From Ignavibacteria bacterium (GTDB taxonomy: Bacteria; Bacteroidota; Ignavibacteria; OLB7): a stretch of 64,000 nt of DNA. The stretch is from NCBI GenBank assembly GCA_020635205.1, contig JACKAE010000005.1, forward strand, positions 372,001-436,000, given 5' to 3'. The notes beneath the pieces were generated by a model. That model searched no databases. It saw only the letters and a list, made by a program, of their open reading frames with translations, and was not told where the DNA came from. Below are positions 24,423-32,760 of this stretch, one piece after another (positions within the stretch are counted from its first letter, which is position 1; each line of letters opens with the position of its first letter). The translations under genes and the position numbers were made by a program.

Positions 24423-25859
24423 CTACAGGACATATTGGCTACGCTCAATGTCATCGAATATTCCACTAAGCCGCTCTTTTACCATCGCCCGCGTAACTAC
24501 AATCTGCTTTTCCGGCACATTATCTGGAGCGTCGAAGAGAAGTTCGTCCAGAAGGGTTGTCAGAACTGTCTGAAGTCGGCGTGCGCCAATATCTTCTATC
24601 TCATGGTTCAAGTCGGCGGCTACGTCGGCAATCTCCTGAATACCGTCGTCGTTGAAGCTCAACTCTACTCCTTCGGTTGCTAAGAGTGCCGCGTATTGCT
24701 TCACCAACGCATTCTCTGGCATCGTCAGAATCTGAGCGAAGTCTTCGGCAGTGAGTGAGTTCAGTTCCACTCGAATTGGAAAGCGACCTTGAAGCTCCGG
24801 CAACAAATCACTCGGCTTCGAGATGTGGAAGGCTCCAGATGCAACGAAGAGGATATGGTCGGTACGAATTGGGCCATACTTCGTGTTCACGGTGCTTCCC
24901 TCGACAATCGGGAGAAGATCGCGCTGCACACCCTCGCGGGAGACCTCCGGCCCAGAGCCACCACCGACGATGGCCACCTTGTCGATCTCATCCAAGAAGA
25001 CGATACCGTTGTTCTCCACGCGGTTGACTGCTTCCCGCACCACCAACTCGTTGTCGATCATCTGCGTTGTCTCCTCGTGCAGGATAAGGCGGCGAGCCTC
25101 TGAAATTGGGATTGTCCGCCGCGCTGTCTGCTTCGGCATCATCGATCCCATCAGTTCGCTTAGCTGACTTCCCATCTCGTCTCCAGCTAAGGAGGAGAAC
25201 ATTGCCCCCATCTGTGAACTGCGGGAGTCATCTACTACATCCATCTCTACGTTTATGCTTTCCATGTCACCACTTTGGAGTTTCGCGCGCATATCCTCAC
25301 GCCGACGTTGGTACTCCTCTTCAGTCTCTCCCGAAGTGGCCGAGGTTTGTGGTGGAGCAGTCATTCCGGGCATCATAAAGGGGAAGTTGATTGCCGGTCC
25401 GGTGGTAGAGCGGGGAACTAGTAAGTCGAGCAGACGATCTTCAACCCTCGCCTCGGCTCGTTCCTGAAGAAGTTCGGCCTGCTCGGCTCGAACCATTGCG
25501 ATACCGATCTCTGCCAAGTCGCGGATAATCGACTCAACATCACGCCCCACATAGCCAACCTCTGTAAACTTGGTTGCCTCTACTTTCAGGAAGGGAGCGT
25601 CGGCCAGCTTCGCGAGCCGTCGGGCTATTTCGGTTTTTCCCACACCAGTTGGGCCAATCAGGATAATGTTTGCTGGCATGATCTCCTCTTCCATCGTTCC
25701 ACCAACTTGGCGACGACGCCAGCGGTTTCGTAGGGCAATGGCTACCGCCCGCTTTGCCTCGTGTTGGCCGACGACGTACTTGTCGAGTTCGCGCACGATT
25801 TGCACTGGTGTCAGCGAACTGGTTTGTGAAGCTGTTGTCGGATCCTTTATCATTGTCAT
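24423..25859 (-). CDS. hslU: HslU, ATPase subunit of the HslUV protease
   Basis: A 478-residue AAA+ unfoldase that feeds substrates to the HslV peptidase. Residues 15-60 carry TPVQIVRELDKYVVGQHEAKRAVAIALRNRWRR. Walker A is IGPTGVGKTE (68-77), preceded by the pore-proximal region and followed by KFTEVGYVGRDVES, the HslU GYVG pore loop. Walker B is GIVFLDEIDK. The intermediate I-domain contains the Pro/Met-rich 'FPFMMPGMTAPPQ' stretch. The C-terminal residues ERSQYVL resemble the family tail that inserts into HslV. hslV normally sits just upstream but is not found in this window. Confidence 0.95.
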   Translation of the reverse strand: MTMIKDPTTASQTSSLTPVQIVRELDKYVVGQHEAKRAVAIALRNRWRRRQVGGTMEEEIMPANIILIGPTGVGKTEIARRLAKLADAPFLKVEATKFTEVGYVGRDVESIIRDLAEIGIAMVRAEQAELLQERAEARVEDRLLDLLVPRSTTGPAINFPFMMPGMTAPPQTSATSGETEEEYQRRREDMRAKLQSGDMESINVEMDVVDDSRSSQMGAMFSSLAGDEMGSQLSELMGSMMPKQTARRTIPISEARRLILHEETTQMIDNELVVREAVNRVENNGIVFLDEIDKVAIVGGGSGPEVSREGVQRDLLPIVEGSTVNTKYGPIRTDHILFVASGAFHISKPSDLLPELQGRFPIRVELNSLTAEDFAQILTMPENALVKQYAALLATEGVELSFNDDGIQEIADVAADLNHEIEDIGARRLQTVLTTLLDELLFDAPDNVPEKQIVVTRAMVKERLSGIFDDIERSQYVL

Positions 25860-26079
25860 TGTAAAGTTCGTTTAGAATAAAGTTCAGTGATTACGCTGAA
25901 GGTTTTGCTGGGTACAGTTGTTCAAAACCTACCAGAGCACAATATGACGTGTGTCGTCGATGAGTGCAAGGAAAGAAGTGGTCGGAGTCGGCAACAATCT
26001 GAAAGCGTGCGAGGTTGGCAGGGTTCTCGTCGGTTGAAAATTGGTGCAGACTAAGGATAGCAATCGAAGAACTTCTTAC

Positions 26080-27894
26080 CTACAGCTCTCTGCGGAGCCT
26101 TGCAACCGGAATCTGCAATTGCTCCCGATACTTTGCCACAGTGCGGCGAGCAATGTTGTACCCCATTTCCTTCATCTGCTCACCGATTGCCTCATCTGAT
26201 AGGGGCTTGCTCTTATCCTCGTGGTCGATTAACTCCTTGATCTTCCCCTTCACAACTTTGTTAGAGACCTCTTCACCCCAAGCTGTCTCCAGTGCCTCAG
26301 AGAAGAAGTAGCGCAGTTCAAACACGCCGTAGTCAGTCTGAACATACTTCCCATTCACAACACGACAGATTGTTGAAATATCCATGCCGATCCGTTCGGC
26401 TACATCGCGGTAGATCATCGGCTTCAGGTGATCTTGTCCGTGCCGGAAAAATTCTGTCTGCAATTCGAGGATTGCGCGCATTACCTTCATCATCGTCTGC
26501 TGCCGCTGGTGAATCGAGGCAATAAACCATTTTGCCGACTCCATCTTCTGCCGGAGAAACTTGCGCGTGTTGTTATCGACGCCGTTCGCTTTTCGCTTCC
26601 CCCGCTGAAGCATCTCTTGGTATCCTTGGTTGATCCGAAGGGCGGGAATAAATGAATCGTTGCCAGAGATAACGAACGTATCTCCATCACGCTCCACAAC
26701 AAAGTCAGGTGTAAGGTAGTTTCCGCCGATAATCGAGGAATATCCTTCTCCCGGCTTTGGGTTGAGTGATGTGATAATATCAACAGCGTCGCGTAGCTCC
26801 TCTTCGGAACATTCAAGGCGACGACAGATTTTCTCGAAGTGCTTCATCGTGAACTCGCGGTAGGTCTCCCCAAGTACGCGATAGGCAAGGTTGTGAGCCG
26901 GAGAATTGTTTTCGCTCACCTCGAGTTGAATCATTAGGCATTCCCGCAGGTCACGCGCTCCCATGCCGGGAGGATCGAGGCGCTGAATTATGTGGAGAAT
27001 TCTTTCTCCGTCCTCTAACGTGAATAATCCTTCTTCTTTCGGTGGATATCCATTCTGTCCCTCTCTTGTGAGGTCTGCGCTAAGGTTGGTTGGGGTAGAT
27101 ATCTGTTCAGGTGTTTGCAACGTTCCCCGCTCAAGGATGCGGGCAAGTTCTTCGATTGGAAGACTGGCCATCTCCTCAAGCGTTAGGTCGGCAATCGTTC
27201 TGATTGGAGGTTCGTTCTGTGTAATTGCGGTGGCTGCTTCCTCGACAACCTCCTCCTCTTTTTCGCCAGTGGCTGTATGCAGACGTGGTTCGTTGGGGAG
27301 GTTCAACCGTTCACGTCCGAACGGCTGCTCGGCAAACCGTTGGTCGTAGGAAGCAAACGATGGATCGGTTTTTCCCGATGAAAGAGAGGTTACCCTGTTT
27401 GATCCGTTAGTCTCGACGATAAAGCGATTGAGGTCCTCAATAATCTCGTTGAGCTTACGGCGAAGGTATCCGTCGGCGTCGATATTCCCAATGATCTCCT
27501 CGGCAAGTGCTACCTCATCTTCAGTTAAGATTTGCATTCGGAGTTGTTCCAACAACGCCTCAGCTAACGTCTGCTCAGCCGGTTGGGGAATGTCTTGTGA
27601 ATTCTCATCTCGCGTTCCACCAGAGCCAGCCGACTTGTAATTGTCGTAGGCATCCTGCGGGGAGAATTCTTCCCAGTCAAGTTCCTCTCGTTCACTTCCC
27701 TCAGTCGAGTCGGTTTGCTCAGCACTGGAATCTGTGTCTGACTGATCCGACTCTTCCAGCAGAGGATTGATTTCAAGCTCTTCCTTTACCCGTTGCTCAA
27801 GGGCGATAGCAGAGAGTTGCAGCAACTTCAGATATTGAAGTTGCTGCGGTGTCAGCTTCTGCTGCTGGTTCAGTTTCTGGGTAAGAGATAACAT
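26080..27894 (-). CDS. rpoN: RNA polymerase sigma-54 factor
   Basis: A 604-residue alternative sigma factor recognising -24/-12 promoters and needing NtrC-type activators. Region I is LSLTQKLNQQQKLTPQQLQYLKLLQLS, rich in Gln and Leu as usual. Region II is an unusually long acidic linker (about residues 48-300). The core-binding domain begins near LFTLEDGERILHIIQRLDPPGMGARDLREC. The HTH region includes YRDVAERIGMDISTICRVVNGKYVQTDYG, and the RpoN box is ARRTVAKYRE close to the C-terminus. Longer than the typical 450-500 residues because of the linker. A compatible activator is encoded at 36907-38295. Confidence 0.96.
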   Translation of the reverse strand: MLSLTQKLNQQQKLTPQQLQYLKLLQLSAIALEQRVKEELEINPLLEESDQSDTDSSAEQTDSTEGSEREELDWEEFSPQDAYDNYKSAGSGGTRDENSQDIPQPAEQTLAEALLEQLRMQILTEDEVALAEEIIGNIDADGYLRRKLNEIIEDLNRFIVETNGSNRVTSLSSGKTDPSFASYDQRFAEQPFGRERLNLPNEPRLHTATGEKEEEVVEEAATAITQNEPPIRTIADLTLEEMASLPIEELARILERGTLQTPEQISTPTNLSADLTREGQNGYPPKEEGLFTLEDGERILHIIQRLDPPGMGARDLRECLMIQLEVSENNSPAHNLAYRVLGETYREFTMKHFEKICRRLECSEEELRDAVDIITSLNPKPGEGYSSIIGGNYLTPDFVVERDGDTFVISGNDSFIPALRINQGYQEMLQRGKRKANGVDNNTRKFLRQKMESAKWFIASIHQRQQTMMKVMRAILELQTEFFRHGQDHLKPMIYRDVAERIGMDISTICRVVNGKYVQTDYGVFELRYFFSEALETAWGEEVSNKVVKGKIKELIDHEDKSKPLSDEAIGEQMKEMGYNIARRTVAKYREQLQIPVARLRREL

Positions 27895-28101
27895 CGTTTA
27901 TGAATAGCGTAGGGGAGAACATACCAAAATCGTGCCGAACTTTTCAAGTCCTGTTTTATATAAACTAGAAACGATAGTGGGAACTACACTTTGGAGAATG
28001 GTGGGTTACTTCTTAGAAAGGAATGTACAGTCAAGCAAAAGCCTCTCACAAGAAACCTCTCAACCATCAATGCCAAAACAAAACCCTCGCCTTTCGACTC
28101 T

Positions 28102-28662
28102 TCAACTCTCCAGACTGTGACTCACCAACTCTTCATAAAAGGCTTCACCGAAAGCTCTGATAATCGGTTCTCTCAAAAACTTAACCAGAGAGATATTCTC
28201 CCGCTCCCCTCGTTCTACTCCCGGCTCACATTCATCAATCTCTTCGTAGCGAAGTCGTGCTCCGCCGAAGAGTTCGTCTACTCTGATCGGGAAGAGGTGA
28301 CAACTCAGCGGCTTGCGAAACGTGGATTCCCCTTCGAGCCAGGCTCGCTCCATTGCGCACTTTGCAACGTTCTCCTCGTAGTAGACGAAGACGCAATCGC
28401 GATCATTAACACATACAGTACTTCTATCTCCAGTCTTCCCTTCAACGCTTCCCTGTTGCCGAATAATGTATTGCTTCTCCTTAGAGAGCCAGCGCATAGC
28501 TGGCCGTTCGGCTTTTTGCACGTGGGCAACTTCTTCCTCTTGAAGTGGTGCTCCTCTTCCCCCCGGCATTGTGCAACATGCGCCGCGACATTTGGAGAGG
28601 TCACAAGCAAATTTGACGGTGGTGATGGCACTATCTACAAGGTTGTTATCTACGCGAAACAT
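28102..28662 (-). CDS. DUF3109 family protein
   Basis: A 186-residue cytosolic protein of the DUF3109 family found across Bacteroidetes and Chlorobi. It begins with KFACDLSKCRGACCTMPGGRGAPLQEEE, where C-x4-C-x3-CC gives a cysteine cluster. DRSTVCVN, NVAKCAMERA and KPLSCHLFPIRV complete the cysteine set, a distribution that suggests metal or Fe-S binding. Biochemical function is unknown. It stands alone. A 249-bp spacer on its upstream side is shared with the divergent TPR gene and no clear promoter box was found there. Confidence 0.85.
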   Translation of the reverse strand: MFRVDNNLVDSAITTVKFACDLSKCRGACCTMPGGRGAPLQEEEVAHVQKAERPAMRWLSKEKQYIIRQQGSVEGKTGDRSTVCVNDRDCVFVYYEENVAKCAMERAWLEGESTFRKPLSCHLFPIRVDELFGGARLRYEEIDECEPGVERGERENISLVKFLREPIIRAFGEAFYEELVSHSLES

Positions 28663-28911
28663 TGGTTTTTCAGGTTGTGCTGTAAGTGTAAAAATGTGGT
28701 GAACTATGGGCAGTCCGACATAATGTTACACCATGCCGGACGCTCCCTTTGTAAGATAGCAACTGCAAAAGCGTTGAAGACTTTCCTTAGCAAAATATCT
28801 CTCTTGAAAACTGTTTGGCAGTGAGGGTCTATTTGCATTGGGGAGCTTGGAAGGCTGTTCGCGAGAACCACATATTCTGAGTTGAGTACAGGACGATAGG
28901 GCACGTAGTTA

Positions 28912-29772
28912 ATGGATAACAACATTAGCAATAATGGGGCGGAGATGAGAGACCCGCACAATCCAGTTTGGCCTAAGGGAGAATATTCTTCCTACGCCAA
29001 CCGGCTTGGGTACGACAATGATCTTTCGCACTACGAATTTGCCGAGCGCGTTCCTGAGTACCTTCGTGAAGGATACAACTCACTTATGCGGCGCGATGGA
29101 AATCGAGCTATCGAAATGTGGAAGTCCATCTACGAACGATTCCCCTCCGCCGAAGTTTGTGGCCACCTTGCCCGCGCGCACTACTACCAGATATATTTCC
29201 TCGGTCACGACGGCAACCATCCAAAACATGCAGAACATATTCGCGAAATGCGGCGCTGGGCCGAGCGAGCACTCTGCCTGAACTCCAACTCCTCAATCGG
29301 TCACGCAATGCTTGCCGGTGCTCTCGGTAGAGAGGCTCAACTGACTGGTTCGCGCAAAGAAGTGATTCGTGGAGCTTGGCAAGTACGCCACCATGCGGAG
29401 CGAGCAGTTCAGATCGACAATAACTGGATTGGCCACTATATTCTGGCGCTCTGGCACTGCGAGTTGGCCTCGCTGAAGCCCGGTGTGCGAACTGTAGTGC
29501 AGATATTTAACGGTCGGAAGATCCCTCGTGGGACTTATGAAGAAGCAATAGAGCACTTCAATAAAGTGCTGGAGATCTTTCCACAGAATAATGTGATTTA
29601 CGCGGAGATGGCCTGTGCCTACTATGAGATGGGAGATCTTGCCAAAGCCCGTGAATCCTATCGACAATGTCTTGCCTCACCAATGTTCCGCCATCCAATC
29701 GCTCCCTGCTTTATCGAAAATATCCGCAAGCGCTTTGACTCTATCCTGCAGAGTGAACCCCAGATTGTGTAG
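28912..29772 (+). CDS. TPR protein, RMDN-like
   Basis: A 286-residue soluble protein without a signal peptide, made of helical repeats. Residues of about 50-110 hold EGYNSLMRRDGNRAIEMWKSIYERFP, a TPR. About 160-220 contains HHAERAVQIDNNWIGHYILALWHCELASLKPG. About 225-260 has the sequence GTYEEAIEHFNKVLEIFPQN and AEMACAYYEMGDLAKARESY. The order 'HYILALWHCELASL ... TYEEAIEHF' resembles the regulator-of-microtubule-dynamics (RMDN/PTPIP51) TPR family, which has bacterial members of unknown function. It is separated by spacer and repeats from TauE on the other strand. Confidence 0.7.
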   Translation: MDNNISNNGAEMRDPHNPVWPKGEYSSYANRLGYDNDLSHYEFAERVPEYLREGYNSLMRRDGNRAIEMWKSIYERFPSAEVCGHLARAHYYQIYFLGHDGNHPKHAEHIREMRRWAERALCLNSNSSIGHAMLAGALGREAQLTGSRKEVIRGAWQVRHHAERAVQIDNNWIGHYILALWHCELASLKPGVRTVVQIFNGRKIPRGTYEEAIEHFNKVLEIFPQNNVIYAEMACAYYEMGDLAKARESYRQCLASPMFRHPIAPCFIENIRKRFDSILQSEPQIV

Positions 29773-29919
29773 ATCGACTCCATTGCCAGAACAAATTCCC
29801 GCACGACCGTTGGGTGAAGGCGTTTCACCACAATTAGCTGTTATAGCTCCCTATCTCTTCTTTCCTCTACCTCTATGCTTCAGGTATTGGCGTGGGATAC
29901 TTCTCTTCTCTACTGATCC

Positions 29920-30020
29920 CGGCGCAGGCTGAAGACCACCACAGCGGGCAAGCTCTGCGACTACCATTATGCGGCACTCACGCACTCCCACACTCTCCTC
30001 TCTATACACTCCCAATTCTA
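29920..30020 (-). repeat. Composite spacer repeat in reverse orientation
   Basis: GGCGCAGGCTGAAGACC (29921-29937) is the reverse complement of the GGTCTTCAGCCTGCGCC word. It is followed by CACGCACTCCCACACTCTCC and TCTATACACTCCC, the complement of the AGAGTTTATAGAG-type stretch. Same two-part order as the forward copies, on the opposite strand. It fills much of 29773-30026. Confidence 0.5.
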
Positions 30021-30026
30021 AGAACT

Positions 30027-30755
30027 CTACACCATCAACCGAACGCCAGCAATCACGATCACAATGCCAATAATCAACTTTAGTGTAGAGTCGCTTGCAC
30101 GCCTACTAATTCTGATACCGGCAATCGCTCCGATAACTGCACTTACAAATCCTGCCCCAGCCATTACCCAGGGGAAATTTTGTAGCATTCCCTCCAAGCC
30201 ATAGGCAATCAGACGAACTCCGCCACTCAGCACGCCGAGCACGCCGTTTACAGCTACGATAGTTTGTGGAACCAACCCGGTTGCCGACATCGTCCAAGAT
30301 TGCAGTGGACCGTTGCCAGCACCAAGGATTGCGGTGAGAGCACCGGCAAGAAATCCAACAACTGGAAAACTCCACCGTTCAGAAAGATTGCGTACAGGTA
30401 GTTCCACATAGAGCCGAAGAATGTGTAGCAGACCGAGAGCGATGAGGAGAAGGCCAATGGCAAAGCGGAGCTGATCGACATCAATCTTGTTCAGAAACAA
30501 CCCACCCAGGAACGCACCGGGAACGATGCCGAGAGCGAAGAGCATGATCGCGCGAAGATCAAGGAATGGACGCAGAAACGGAATGCGTGGAATGTTCCAC
30601 CCAAACGGTATCAACGCCGTTAACACTACCGCGTCGGCGGTTCCTACCAAGCCAACAAGAATAGGAAGAAGAAGGAGTCCCCCTCCAAAACCAACAACGG
30701 TGTCAAGCAATCCAGCAATAAATGCAGCGAGAACAATCTGAAGAATATCTACCAT
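30027..30755 (-). CDS. TauE/SafE family sulfite-exporter-like permease
   Basis: A 242-residue integral membrane protein with about eight hydrophobic helices. It opens with QIVLAAFIAGLLDTVVGFGGGLLLLPIL, the first TauE/SafE repeat with its GxGGG motif. FPVVGFLAGALTAILGAGNGPL about 125 residues later is the second repeat, the internal duplication typical of this family. These permeases export sulfite, sulfoacetate or similar anions, or have unknown substrates. No sulfur-metabolism gene is adjacent. The next gene upstream on the same strand is across a repeat-filled 107-bp spacer. Confidence 0.88.
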   Translation of the reverse strand: MVDILQIVLAAFIAGLLDTVVGFGGGLLLLPILVGLVGTADAVVLTALIPFGWNIPRIPFLRPFLDLRAIMLFALGIVPGAFLGGLFLNKIDVDQLRFAIGLLLIALGLLHILRLYVELPVRNLSERWSFPVVGFLAGALTAILGAGNGPLQSWTMSATGLVPQTIVAVNGVLGVLSGGVRLIAYGLEGMLQNFPWVMAGAGFVSAVIGAIAGIRISRRASDSTLKLIIGIVIVIAGVRLMV

Positions 30756-30784
30756 AGAACGTAATATGCGAAATGAGAGGGAAG

Positions 30785-30860
30785 TTTATGAGTTCGTGAG
30801 TGTGAGGGTGTAAGAGTGCCGAATATTGGTAGCCACAGGTCTTCAGCCTACGCTTAGGGT
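30785..30860 (+). repeat. Composite spacer repeat
   Basis: GTTTATGAGTTCGTGAGTG and GAGGGTGTAAGAGTGCC, followed by GCCACAGGTCTTCAGCCTACG (30832-30850). Forward-orientation copy of the two-part element. Confidence 0.5.
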
Positions 30861-30861
30861 T

Positions 30862-31602
30862 TTATGCGAGTGTGTAGTAATCTTCGGCTTCATCAGTAAA
30901 AATTCTGACTAAGCCTGCTCGAACAAGGCGTACCATCATTCGTGATGCGCGACGTTCGGAGATGTTGACGTGGTGGCGAAATTCTCGCAGAGTGATGCGC
31001 GGATTCTTTTCCAAGTAGTCGAAGAGTGCTTGTTCAATCTTACCAATGTGGAGTGTCAATGGTGGAGCATCAGGATGGTGGGCGGCTAACACACGTTCTA
31101 CTTCTTTGCTGGCGATAACGCTTCGATCTCCTTGGCGGATATAGACCGGACGTGGTCGCATACTATCTTCTTCTACACGATTGCGCCCTTCTTTCCCAAC
31201 TGGGCCACGCCGCGACTCTCCTTTGACTCGGGAGAGCAAATGGTGGGGCTTGGTCTGACTTTCCAGAATTGAGATTGCGATAACGTCCACACCGTCGATC
31301 TCTACAATCTCAATATCGCTGTCGATAGCAGGATCGCAGTAAAATTCACCGGTTGTGGTCACCAGTTCAATTTCATGCTTTTCGCTGTCGACGCCGACAA
31401 TGCTTCCATCGTCGTCGACCCCAATCAAGATCATTCCTCCCCGCGTGTTGGCAAAGGCAATCATTTCCTTCGCGATCTTCTCGAAATCGGAAAAACGACG
31501 CTTGAACTCAACAGTGTCATTCTCTCCCAATTCAATGATCTCGCGGAGTTTTCGGACGCTTAGTGGTTTGTTCACTCGATTTGACCCTGCAAGGGGGGAC
31601 AT
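30862..31602 (-). CDS. AlbA_2 (Schlafen-like) ATP-binding domain protein with HTH
   Basis: A 246-residue predicted regulator. Residues of about 20-130 form an AlbA_2 domain: LGENDTVEFKRRFSD, then EMIAFANTRGGMILIGVDDDGSIVGV, the standard opening. A charged variable segment follows (HHLLSRVKGESRRGPVGKEGRN, YIRQGDRSV, the latter being the usual 'Y-x-R-x-G' block). The last about 70 residues look like a winged helix-turn-helix (FDYLEKNPRITLREFRHHVNISERRASRMMVRLVRAGLVR). Such proteins are often transcription regulators or defence-associated; no defence gene is next to it. Confidence 0.82.
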   Translation of the reverse strand: MSPLAGSNRVNKPLSVRKLREIIELGENDTVEFKRRFSDFEKIAKEMIAFANTRGGMILIGVDDDGSIVGVDSEKHEIELVTTTGEFYCDPAIDSDIEIVEIDGVDVIAISILESQTKPHHLLSRVKGESRRGPVGKEGRNRVEEDSMRPRPVYIRQGDRSVIASKEVERVLAAHHPDAPPLTLHIGKIEQALFDYLEKNPRITLREFRHHVNISERRASRMMVRLVRAGLVRIFTDEAEDYYTLA

Positions 31603-31817
31603 CTTCCTAAAATCCTACAATGGTTTGATTTATCCCGGCTGGACTGCAAACGGCAAGAAAAGATACGAACTTCTCCCTCCGATTCATGGAATCGGGTCAT
31701 CCTGAGTTTGTAAGTTAGTAGTCGAATTCTTCTCAAGCTAATGTAACGGAGGAGAATAGAGGGCGTGAGGGAGCGTGGAAATGCCGGGAAAAAGGTCGAA
31801 CGAACAAGTGAATCGGA

Positions 31818-32714
31818 ATGTCAGGAAACTCATATTTCACAACAGAAGAAGAACGAGAGCCAATCTCCGTGCCGAACAGTACCAGCGAGGTTTCCGAAGT
31901 GAGAAGCAATAGTGGAGAAGGGCGAAGCATCCCTTGGAAGCGGATATTTCTCTGGACTCTCTTTGCTGTTGTCGGGATGTTTCTGCTGCTGCTGCTGGTT
32001 GACAAGGTTGTGATGCCGTGGTATGTTAAGCTCGGTGCTGAGGCTCAAGTTCCCGACATTGTTGGAATGCCTTACTCAGAGGCTGAAAAACTTTTGAAGG
32101 AGAAGGGGTTCGAGGTTAAGAGGGCGGAGCCACGGTATAGCGATAAATACCCAGCAGGGATTGTACTGATGCAGCTTCCGTACGGAGGGGCGGTAACGAA
32201 GGAGGGACGGCGCATCTACTTAACTGAGAGTCGCGGTGTGGAGATGATACCGATGCCCAACGTTATTGGTCGTCCGCTACGTGAGGCACGCATCACGCTG
32301 ATGCGCTTAGGGTTCGATGTCGGGGAAGTGGAGTACGACTACAACGACACGATTATGCGCGACCTGATCTTTGCCCAGAGTGTCCCCTCCGATGTTGGCG
32401 CACGTCCCGGAACCAAAATTGATCTCTACATCAGCAGAGGCCCCACTACACGCTACAGCATGATGCCGAACTTAGTTGGCCTCTCTCTCGACGAAGCACG
32501 AACTCGTCTCGAGCAGGCAGGTCTTGGGCTTGGAGTTGTCCGGAAAAAGCGGAGTACGTTCGACCGAAATGTTGTCATCGAACAATCTGCTTCGCCATAC
32601 TCTCAAGTGTCGGAGCGTGCGGCAATCAACGTGACAATCTCTGATCCGAATGCTCCAGAAGAAGATGTTAGCACTCGCCCCGATGCACCCGAAAAGCCAA
32701 ACGACGTGGAGTAA
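31818..32714 (+). CDS. PASTA-domain membrane protein without kinase domain
   Basis: A 298-residue single-pass protein. Residues 1-46 are cytosolic and Ser/Glu-rich. FLWTLFAVVGMFLLLLLVD (about 52-70) is the membrane helix. Three PASTA domains follow: VPDIVGMPYSEAEKLLKEKG, MPNVIGRPLREARITLMRLG and MPNLVGLSLDEARTRLEQAG, each with the usual 'G-V-Q-S-P' type end. PASTA domains bind peptidoglycan fragments or beta-lactam-like ligands and are usually part of Ser/Thr kinases or PBPs. Here the kinase domain is absent, and a kinase lacking PASTA domains is encoded convergently at 32761-35487. The tail is a Pro/Asp/Glu-rich stretch. Confidence 0.88.
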   Translation: MSGNSYFTTEEEREPISVPNSTSEVSEVRSNSGEGRSIPWKRIFLWTLFAVVGMFLLLLLVDKVVMPWYVKLGAEAQVPDIVGMPYSEAEKLLKEKGFEVKRAEPRYSDKYPAGIVLMQLPYGGAVTKEGRRIYLTESRGVEMIPMPNVIGRPLREARITLMRLGFDVGEVEYDYNDTIMRDLIFAQSVPSDVGARPGTKIDLYISRGPTTRYSMMPNLVGLSLDEARTRLEQAGLGLGVVRKKRSTFDRNVVIEQSASPYSQVSERAAINVTISDPNAPEEDVSTRPDAPEKPNDVE

Positions 32715-32760
32715 TAGAACGTTGAGGAGGAAACGCTCTTCAAGGATCCTTTCACTACGA

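Noticed and set aside
24371..24466. Longer N-terminus for the PD40 lipoprotein
   Set aside because: It would overlap hslU and put a long polar segment before the lipobox.
25860..26079. Remnant of hslV between hslU and rpoN
   Set aside because: None of the frames shows the N-terminal Thr motif or other HslV sequence.
27991..28824. 277-codon plus-strand ORF
   Set aside because: It runs antisense to the DUF3109 gene, has no domain pattern, and its composition (Ser/Leu/Cys-rich) is typical of a shadow frame.
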